Assembly: GCA_027062325.1 (NCBI GenBank)
Contig: JAMOTN010000072.1
Coordinates: 1 to 19,224, forward strand
Reading direction: 5' to 3'
Length of the DNA: 19,224 nucleotides
Origin: a bacterium
GTDB taxonomy: Bacteria > JAMOTN01
The position numbers were made by a program, and so were the translations under genes. Position 1 is the first letter of the stretch. Each line of letters begins with the position of its first letter. The notes beneath the pieces are model-generated. The model saw only the letters and a program-made list of their open reading frames with translations. It was not told the origin of the DNA and made no database searches. Shown one piece after another: positions 14,024 to 19,224 of this stretch.

Positions 14024-16354
14024 GTGGTTGTGAATTTTAAAGAAGTTGCTGTTTTAAAAATGTTGAATAAAAAACAGATTGAAAAATTATGGGAGACAAA
14101 AGAGTTAAAACTCGATTACAAGGTGCCGTGGCGTAACTGTTGGTATTTGACTTTTAAAAAAGGAAGAGAGTTTTACCTTGGGCGTATAAACTACTTGAAG
14201 GTTGAAATAAAAAAAAGGGAGGATGATAAGTTTCCTTATTTAGAGGCTGCTTGGATATTGAAAATAAATGAACCGGTTAAGCTTGAAATATCCAAGTTTT
14301 CCAAGTTTTTTGAAGAGCTTTCTGACATAGAGTATCTTTCTTTTGAAGAGATGTTGAAAAAGGAGAAGGAAAAGGAACGTAAGATGTCTGATGAAGAAAA
14401 GAAAATGTTGATAAGTCGCTATATGGAGCGTATAACAATTGCTTCTGCAAAAGGGAATTTAAATGAAGCTTTTTGGAGCGCGGATAGGTTAATGGATTTT
14501 ACCTCTTCATCTGCTCTTGCAAGCTTTTACTATGGTATGGTGTTGGAGGCTATGGGAAGATTAGAAGAGGCTATATGCCACTTTTTAAGAGTGATAGAGG
14601 AAGATAAGAGAGCTTTATTGGCTTATGTTCACCTGGGATTTTGCTTGGAAAGAAGAGAGATGGTTGATGTAGCAACAAAGTTTTACAAAGAGGCTTTAAA
14701 GCTTGCTCCAGATTCGGAGCTTGTTAAGTTTCACCTTGGAAAGGCACTGCTTGAGTTGAAAAGGTATGAGGAAGCTGCTAAATACTTGGAAGAGATAGTA
14801 AGCAGTGGAGCAAAGAATGTGGAGATTTTAAATCTTTTAGCTGTGGCTTATGCCTTTAGCAGGCAGGTTGAGAAAGCTTATAAAATTTGGAAGGATATTG
14901 TGGATAGTGGAAAAGCTACTCCAGCTGTTATTTTCAATTATGCAAAAGCTTGTTTAAATATTGGTAAGATTGCTGAGGGGTTACGATACCTTGAAAGTTT
15001 AAGAGAAGAAGTAGAGGATCCAAATTTCCGTGCGATGGTCGAAGCAGTTATAAAGGAGATAAGTGAGAGTGAGGGGATGAAAAATGCTAAGGGATTGGCT
15101 GACTACTTTGAGGGCAAGTTTGGTGTAAGGGTTGAGGGACTCACAGAAGAGGTTAGAAAGCATGTGGATATTGCAGAGTTGGAGAAATTCTTGGAAAAGT
15201 ATGATTGGGATGATTATGACTTGAAAGTTATACGTTTTGAACCTGAGGAGTCGGATAAGGATTACGAAGTTGAAAATAAAGTTTTGTCTATATACAAGCA
15301 GGTATGGGTGCGTTCCAAAAAGTTTGGGCGTAAATTGTCAAATGTATTGAAAAAAGGCATAGAAAAAACACGAGTTGAGGTAAAGGATATGGGGAAGGAT
15401 ACACCAGTTGTCATAGATAGGCGTGATTATACGCAGATGAGTGAAGAAGATTTTAAGCAGATATATGAAGAGCTTATGGAAATGATTTCAGAAGATCCAG
15501 AAAATGCATGGTATTACTATCATTTGTCGAGAATCCTTGATATGAACGGGCGAGAGAAAGAGGCCTTTGAATTTATAAATAAAGCTGTAGAATTGGAGCC
15601 AGATAACCCCATGTTTTTATACTATAAAGCGCTGTTTTTAGAAAGGCGTGGGGAGCTGAAAGAAGCTTTAGAGTTGCTTCAGAGAGCACTTATAGTGGAC
15701 GTGGATTCGGAGTTGGAAAGAATTTTCGAAGAGATTGGTTTTAAGAAGTCAGACATATACTTTGCTATGGGAAATATTTTGGTAAGGATGGATAGGATAG
15801 AAGAGGCTGTATCAGTTTTGAAAAGAGGACTGGAGATGGATCCCAAAAATCCCATTGCTCACTTTCAATTGGGAGCTTGTCTTGAAATTTTGAAGCGTTA
15901 CGATGAAGCAAAACAACACCTTATAAATTCAATAGCCATAGATCCGCAATTTGCTTATTCTTACATAAAATTGGGATTGGTTTACTACAGGCAGAAATTG
16001 TATGAGGAGGCGATACTGAACTTTGAAAAAGGACTTGCGCTTGCACCTTACATTACAGAAGGGTTGTACTGGTTAGGAGAATTGTATTATGAACTTGGAA
16101 ATAAAGAGTTGGCGTGGCAACTGTGGACTGCAATTTTGAACAATTCCACTCCAGAGGATCAGTTTTGGAAACTTGCCAAGATGAGAATTGAGGAGTTGGA
16201 GGGAAAAGCTGGACCTGAAGGTGAAGGAGATGTGGGTAATAATAGCGGTGGTAAAGGCAAAAAAGGGGCAACTAAAAAATCTGCTTCTAAGAAAAAAAGA
16301 GATGAAAATTTAAAAGATAGTGATAAAGAAAGTGGAGACAATGAAAAGAAGTAG
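14024..16354 (+). CDS. 776-residue cytoplasmic TPR protein with two repeat blocks
   Basis: The N-terminal domain (about 1-110) is of unrecognised type (PWRNCWYLTFKKGREFYLGR). A charged Lys/Glu helix (about 108-128) follows. The first tetratricopeptide block spans about 135-345 (for example LEAMGRLEEAICHFLRVIEED, LELKRYEEAAKYLEEIV). A linker of about 140 residues with a basic patch (RSKKFGRK) comes next, then a second TPR block at about 475-725 (LKRGLEMDPKNPIAHFQLG, YRQKLYEEAILNFEKG). The tail (730-776) is low complexity, Gly/Ser/Lys-rich, and ends acidic. No signal peptide or membrane helix is seen. TPR proteins bind partners; this one probably scaffolds a complex with its neighbours. A GTG start (14024) follows GGGAG at 14015-14019 after 4 nt; the in-frame GTG at 14030 (10 nt) is an alternative. 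It begins 12 bp after the HTH gene. Confidence 0.85.
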   Translation: MVVNFKEVAVLKMLNKKQIEKLWETKELKLDYKVPWRNCWYLTFKKGREFYLGRINYLKVEIKKREDDKFPYLEAAWILKINEPVKLEISKFSKFFEELSDIEYLSFEEMLKKEKEKERKMSDEEKKMLISRYMERITIASAKGNLNEAFWSADRLMDFTSSSALASFYYGMVLEAMGRLEEAICHFLRVIEEDKRALLAYVHLGFCLERREMVDVATKFYKEALKLAPDSELVKFHLGKALLELKRYEEAAKYLEEIVSSGAKNVEILNLLAVAYAFSRQVEKAYKIWKDIVDSGKATPAVIFNYAKACLNIGKIAEGLRYLESLREEVEDPNFRAMVEAVIKEISESEGMKNAKGLADYFEGKFGVRVEGLTEEVRKHVDIAELEKFLEKYDWDDYDLKVIRFEPEESDKDYEVENKVLSIYKQVWVRSKKFGRKLSNVLKKGIEKTRVEVKDMGKDTPVVIDRRDYTQMSEEDFKQIYEELMEMISEDPENAWYYYHLSRILDMNGREKEAFEFINKAVELEPDNPMFLYYKALFLERRGELKEALELLQRALIVDVDSELERIFEEIGFKKSDIYFAMGNILVRMDRIEEAVSVLKRGLEMDPKNPIAHFQLGACLEILKRYDEAKQHLINSIAIDPQFAYSYIKLGLVYYRQKLYEEAILNFEKGLALAPYITEGLYWLGELYYELGNKELAWQLWTAILNNSTPEDQFWKLAKMRIEELEGKAGPEGEGDVGNNSGGKGKKGATKKSASKKKRDENLKDSDKESGDNEKK

Positions 16355-16387
16355 TTAAATTAAAGAATGTCTTGAGGGACTTTAGTT

Positions 16388-16786
16388 ATGAAAAGAGTCA
16401 AATTTGACAGAATAAAAGGGATCAAGCATTATATTAAGCTTGTTATTTTGTCTTTGTTTGGAGGTTTTGTTTTTGCTGTGTTTTCAAGTTTTCTGGTTGG
16501 AGGGCTATTTGTAGTTGCAGGTAAAGTATTTTTAAAAGGAGTTTGGTATGGAGCGGTTGGGACTGCACTGCTATTGTTATTTGCAGGAGTTATGTACTCT
16601 GCAAATTTTGTGATGCCCGCAGAAGTTTGGAAAGTTGAGGATTGGAAGTACCGAATGGATGAGTATTACGATTATCTATTCTTGGTTAGGGAACGTAATC
16701 TAAAATGGTCAGTTGTTTTTATAACTTCTGGGGTAGGGGCTGCTTTGTTTTTTGCAATTATTGATTGGTACCTAAAAATTCATTGA
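16388..16786 (+). CDS. Small three-helix inner-membrane protein of unknown function
   Basis: A 132-residue product with a basic N-terminus (MKRVKFDRIKGIKHYIK) and three hydrophobic segments at about 16-45, 52-72 and 107-127. A polar, aromatic and acidic loop (about 78-106, WKVEDWKYRMDEYYDYLF) separates the second and third. I do not recognise a family. The positive-inside rule places the N-terminus in the cytoplasm. GAGGGA lies about 10 nt before the ATG. It follows the TPR gene after 33 bp and probably ends that operon, so it may anchor the TPR protein at the membrane (inference). It is convergent with nfi; the 56-bp gap holds no clear terminator. Confidence 0.65.
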   Translation: MKRVKFDRIKGIKHYIKLVILSLFGGFVFAVFSSFLVGGLFVVAGKVFLKGVWYGAVGTALLLLFAGVMYSANFVMPAEVWKVEDWKYRMDEYYDYLFLVRERNLKWSVVFITSGVGAALFFAIIDWYLKIH

Positions 16787-16842
16787 GGTTTAATAGGAGG
16801 GAAATAAGAGTCAACCAGTGAAGAACGGAAAACGGTAAACCA

Positions 16843-17580
16843 CTAGAATAAAGCAGATTGTTCATTTATAAGTCTTCGTCTGTATTTTACAAGGCTGTTG
16901 TGAGCAAGGCGAGTAGGTTCAGGAAGACGATACTTTGCTAGTTTAAGAGTAACTTTTATAGCGAATGGTAATTTTACTTTAAAGCCGCTTGAGACAAATA
17001 TCGGTTTTGTGTTAGTGCGAGTTCTAACTGCTGCTCCGATAACTTCAGTTTCATGAATTAGCATAGATATACTTCCTCTTTTATTGCCAAGTTTAAAGTG
17101 CTTACCACACAGGATTTTTTTTGCACATCCTATTGTTGGAATACCTGTGACCATTCCAAGGTGGGTTGCGATTCCAAGTCTTCTTGGATGAGATATTCCA
17201 TGCCCATCAACTATTAAAAGTTCTATTGGATGGGAAAGTTTTTCAGTGGTTTTTTCAATAACTTTTATCAAAACAGGGAGTTCTCGAAAAGCAAGAAGTG
17301 TTGGGATATATGGGATGTTAACTTCAGTTTCTTCTACTGTGATGAGCTCAGACTTTAGTGTCTGAGTGTTTAAAATCACTACACTTGCAATTGCTGTGGT
17401 AGGGGTTTTGTAGGGATTTAAGAATGTTACATCACATCCTGCAACAAGCTGTGGAAATGATTTGAATTTAATTGGTTCGGTTTTGAGTAAAACCTTGCGT
17501 AAATTTTTTTGCAGCTCTACAGCATTTTTGTAGGAAAAATTTTCAATTACTTCAAATGTTTTTTTCTTTATATCCTTCAT
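16843..17580 (-). CDS. nfi: Endonuclease V (deoxyinosine repair endonuclease)
   Basis: A 245-residue protein, close to the usual 220-230 with short extensions. Conserved blocks are GCDVTF (48-53), PYIPTLLAFRE (90-100), VDGHGISHPRRLGIATHLG (124-142), GCAKK (151-155), a vRT...P.FVS.G stretch (about 185-199) and RLPEPTRLAH (218-227). The metal-binding acids correspond to Asp50, Glu100 and Asp125, and the PYIP strand-separating wedge is intact. The enzyme nicks DNA at the second phosphodiester 3' of inosine or other deaminated bases and starts their repair. The ATG follows TAGGTAAG. It is the last gene of a leftward run after ftsL (11-bp gap). Confidence 0.95.
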   Translation of the reverse strand: MKDIKKKTFEVIENFSYKNAVELQKNLRKVLLKTEPIKFKSFPQLVAGCDVTFLNPYKTPTTAIASVVILNTQTLKSELITVEETEVNIPYIPTLLAFRELPVLIKVIEKTTEKLSHPIELLIVDGHGISHPRRLGIATHLGMVTGIPTIGCAKKILCGKHFKLGNKRGSISMLIHETEVIGAAVRTRTNTKPIFVSSGFKVKLPFAIKVTLKLAKYRLPEPTRLAHNSLVKYRRRLINEQSALF

Positions 17581-17591
17581 ATACTGCTTAC

Positions 17592-17912
17592 CTACCGATT
17601 TGATTGGTTGTTTAATGGTGCGTTTGTTTTGAGAAGGTAATAGACTTTTGCTTTGTGAAGACCAAGCTCCTTCGCTTTTTTTTCAAGAAATATGGGATTT
17701 TTAAGTTGTTCAATTTTAACTTTTAGATCTTTTAGTTGTAAAGATAGCTTTGCAGTATTGTTCTTGAGCTTCGCAATTTCACTTTTTAGTGTTATGAGCT
17801 TTACTTGGAGCCATACACGTCCCATCAGTATTGTGGCAAAGACAAATATGAGTAAGATAAATCTAAAGACTAATTGCCTGTCCAAGCGAGAGGATTTTGA
17901 AGTGCTCCTCAA
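17592..17912 (-). CDS. ftsL: FtsL-like cell division protein
   Basis: A 106-residue bitopic protein: short basic cytoplasmic start (MRSTSKSSRLDRQ), one membrane helix (about 16-34), a heptad-rich coiled coil (about 37-72, LKSEIAKLKNNTAKLSLQL), and the FtsL/DivIC-type 'P..lE..A.elGL' ending (PIFLEKKAKELGL). Primary sequence is poorly conserved in this family, so the call rests on architecture and on its place directly after rsmH, the classic dcw order. FtsL with FtsB and FtsQ activates septal peptidoglycan synthesis. The TTG start (17910-17912) lies 9 nt after GGGAG (17922-17926). Confidence 0.75.
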   Translation of the reverse strand: MRSTSKSSRLDRQLVFRFILLIFVFATILMGRVWLQVKLITLKSEIAKLKNNTAKLSLQLKDLKVKIEQLKNPIFLEKKAKELGLHKAKVYYLLKTNAPLNNQSNR

Positions 17913-17934
17913 CTTTTATCACTCCCTGAAACTG

Positions 17935-18942
17935 CTATTCCTCAGCTATCTTTTCGGCTATACGTAAAGTTGCACTACGTGCCCGTGGATTTATCTCTAT
18001 CTCTTCTTCGGTAGGTTTGAGCTTTGCTATAAATTTTACAGTTTTTTTTCGATTACACGTGCATATTGGTTGTTTTGGGGGGCAAACACAACCTCTTGCA
18101 AATTCTTTTAGAGTATCTTTTACGATTTTATCCTCAGCACTATGAAAAGTTATAATAGCAATACGTCCACCAACCCTTAATGAAGATATTGCTCTTTTTA
18201 AACCTTCTCTCAACTCGGAAAATTCGTTGTTAACGGCAATTCTTATAGCTTGAAATACGGGGGCAACCACATTTTTACGGAATTTCTTATTTTTGAAAGT
18301 GCGTGCGAATGCACGCTTTACTATCTTGGCTAGTTCTGTTGTTGTTTTGATAGGAGCGATTTCTCTGGCTTTGACAATTGCGCGAGCAATTCTCGTTGGA
18401 ATGTTTACTCCTCCTTCTTTTAGAATTTTAACGAGTTCAGCAAAACTTGAACCATTCACTATGTCATAGGCTGTAATAAAAGTGCCGTGTTGATCAAAGC
18501 GCATATCCAGAGGTCCTTCTTTATCGTAAGAAAAACCGCGCTCTGGGTTGTCAACGTGTGGGCTTGAGATTCCAAGGTCGAACAAAATGCCATCTACTTT
18601 TTCTATTCTGAGCTCCTTGAGTATGTCGTGAAGGTTTAAGTATGAGGTATGAACAATAAAAACGCGTGCATCATTAACATTTTCCTTAAAAATTTTTACC
18701 ATTTCCGCATCTTTTTCAAGGGCAATGATTTTACCGTTTTTTAGTTTTGAGAGAAGTGTTAATGTATGTCCGCCAGTGCCAGCAGTGGCATCCACATAAA
18801 CGCCGTCTTCATTGATAAGTAAAAATTTGAGTACTTCTCTTGGCATAACTGGAATGTGGATTTTACTTTTCATATATGTTATCTTTTCAATGATTGTTTT
18901 AATATCACCGAACTGTTCTGAATTTTTATTTGATTTTTCCAC
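17935..18942 (-). CDS. rsmH: 16S rRNA (cytosine(1402)-N(4))-methyltransferase RsmH
   Basis: The protein uses SAM to methylate N4 of C1402 in the decoding centre of the small ribosomal subunit. Family motifs include HIPVM (29-33), DATAGTGGHT (51-60, SAM loop), DLGISSPHVD (122-131), RGFSY (135-139), PLDMRF (144-149), HSAEDKIVK, a Cys-rich segment (GCVCPPKQPICTC) and NPRARSATLR near the end. The window reading starts at GTG (18940-18942), 6 nt after GGGGGG, and adds about 23 residues before the usual family start. Met24 (ATG at 18871-18873) fits the family length better but has no clear ribosome site, so the start is uncertain. It lies 19 bp after the folC stop. Confidence 0.95.
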   Translation of the reverse strand: MEKSNKNSEQFGDIKTIIEKITYMKSKIHIPVMPREVLKFLLINEDGVYVDATAGTGGHTLTLLSKLKNGKIIALEKDAEMVKIFKENVNDARVFIVHTSYLNLHDILKELRIEKVDGILFDLGISSPHVDNPERGFSYDKEGPLDMRFDQHGTFITAYDIVNGSSFAELVKILKEGGVNIPTRIARAIVKAREIAPIKTTTELAKIVKRAFARTFKNKKFRKNVVAPVFQAIRIAVNNEFSELREGLKRAISSLRVGGRIAIITFHSAEDKIVKDTLKEFARGCVCPPKQPICTCNRKKTVKFIAKLKPTEEEIEINPRARSATLRIAEKIAEE

Positions 18943-18961
18943 CTAAGTCCCCCCTATGGAT

Positions 18962-19224
18962 TTACCACAATTTTTTCAAGAATCCGTAGCAGCCTTTTAT
19001 TATTTCACTCGCTGTATATATAGAACCAGTGACAGCTATTTTTTTATTATTTTTAACTGCTTTGATGATATCGTCCAATTCTACGCAGTTGGCTTCAATT
19101 GAAAATTCAGCTTTAATTAAGTTTTGCAATTTATTAGAGGAAATTGCTCTTGGATGATTAGAACTTGTAACCCACAGTTTTACTTGAGGATGAGAAGTTA
19201 AAAATACGCTTATCTGTTTTAAAA
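18962..19224 (-). CDS. folC: C-terminal end of a FolC-type folylpolyglutamate/dihydrofolate synthase (runs off the right edge)
   Basis: Reading leftward, a frame open from the right edge encodes 86 residues and stops at TAA (18962-18964). It contains SNHPRAISSNKL, then DDIIKAVKNNKK and AVTGSIYTASEI. That is the closing part of the Mur-ligase-like C-terminal domain of FolC (the 'Al..A...d.vlvtGSlYl.ge' region). FolC adds glutamate to folates, and in many bacteria also makes dihydrofolate. The missing 5' part with the ATP-binding P-loop lies outside the window, so which activity it has is unknown. It is probably in one transcription unit with rsmH. Confidence 0.75.
   Translation of the reverse strand, partial: LKQISVFLTSHPQVKLWVTSSNHPRAISSNKLQNLIKAEFSIEANCVELDDIIKAVKNNKKIAVTGSIYTASEIIKGCYGFLKKLW

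Noticed and set aside
16787-16842. Possible terminator between the convergent membrane-protein and nfi genes
   Set aside because: The only pairing found (GGTTTA at 16787-16792 with TAAACC at 16836-16841) leaves a 43-nt loop and has no U-tract, so it is not a credible intrinsic terminator.
1-19224. Mobile elements, CRISPR arrays, tRNA or rRNA genes
   Set aside because: I saw no transposase or integrase motifs, spaced direct repeats, or cloverleaf or rRNA-like sequence; nearly all the window is covered by credible protein genes.

Overview
The window is AT-rich DNA (roughly one third G+C by eye), densely packed with bacterial protein genes. It has no RNA genes, insertion sequences or CRISPR arrays that I can see. 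Three things suggest a diderm bacterium with an S-layer-homology (SLH) type outer-membrane tether: an SLH plus beta-barrel envelope protein, a probable FliF flagellar ring protein, and a GspC/PilP-like periplasmic protein. Endonuclease V and the mixed ATG/GTG/TTG starts with strong Shine-Dalgarno sites would fit a deep-branching, possibly thermophilic lineage such as the Thermotogota/Synergistota/Caldisericota grade. I cannot name the phylum from sequence reading alone.

Layout. (1) At 1-347 a leftward gene, probably fliF, runs off the left edge. It diverges from a rightward pair across a 215-bp spacer that holds a perfect 16-bp palindrome and plausible promoters. (2) The rightward pair is an SLH-porin-like protein (348-1883) and a membrane-anchored protein with a degenerate GGDEF domain (1929-2837). 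(3) A long leftward operon runs from 13408 down to 2845 in tightly coupled order: secreted GspC/PilP-like protein, 910-residue cytoplasmic HEAT-repeat protein, two exported proteins made of many Big_5-type Ig-like domains (about 1190 and 538 residues), NfeD/ClpP-class membrane protease, and WecG/TagA/CpsF glycosyltransferase. Intergenic gaps are at most about 23 bp and several genes overlap. (4) Diverging from it at 13450-13465, where a palindrome contains two back-to-back extended -10 elements, is a rightward set: winged-HTH-like regulator, 776-residue TPR protein, and small three-helix membrane protein (to 16786). (5) The right end is a leftward housekeeping run: folC (partial), rsmH, ftsL-like, nfi. 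This looks like the start of a division/cell-wall cluster with endonuclease V where ftsI would be expected.

How the genes may work together. Blocks 3 and 4 look like one envelope locus. They supply cytoplasmic solenoid scaffolds (HEAT, TPR), membrane and periplasmic parts (three-helix protein, GspC/PilP-like), long exported Ig-like rods, a membrane protease that could process or police them, and a glycan-building transferase. The shared promoter region and adjacent HTH gene suggest joint control. The existence of a single system is my inference; individual domain calls come from motifs visible in the translations.
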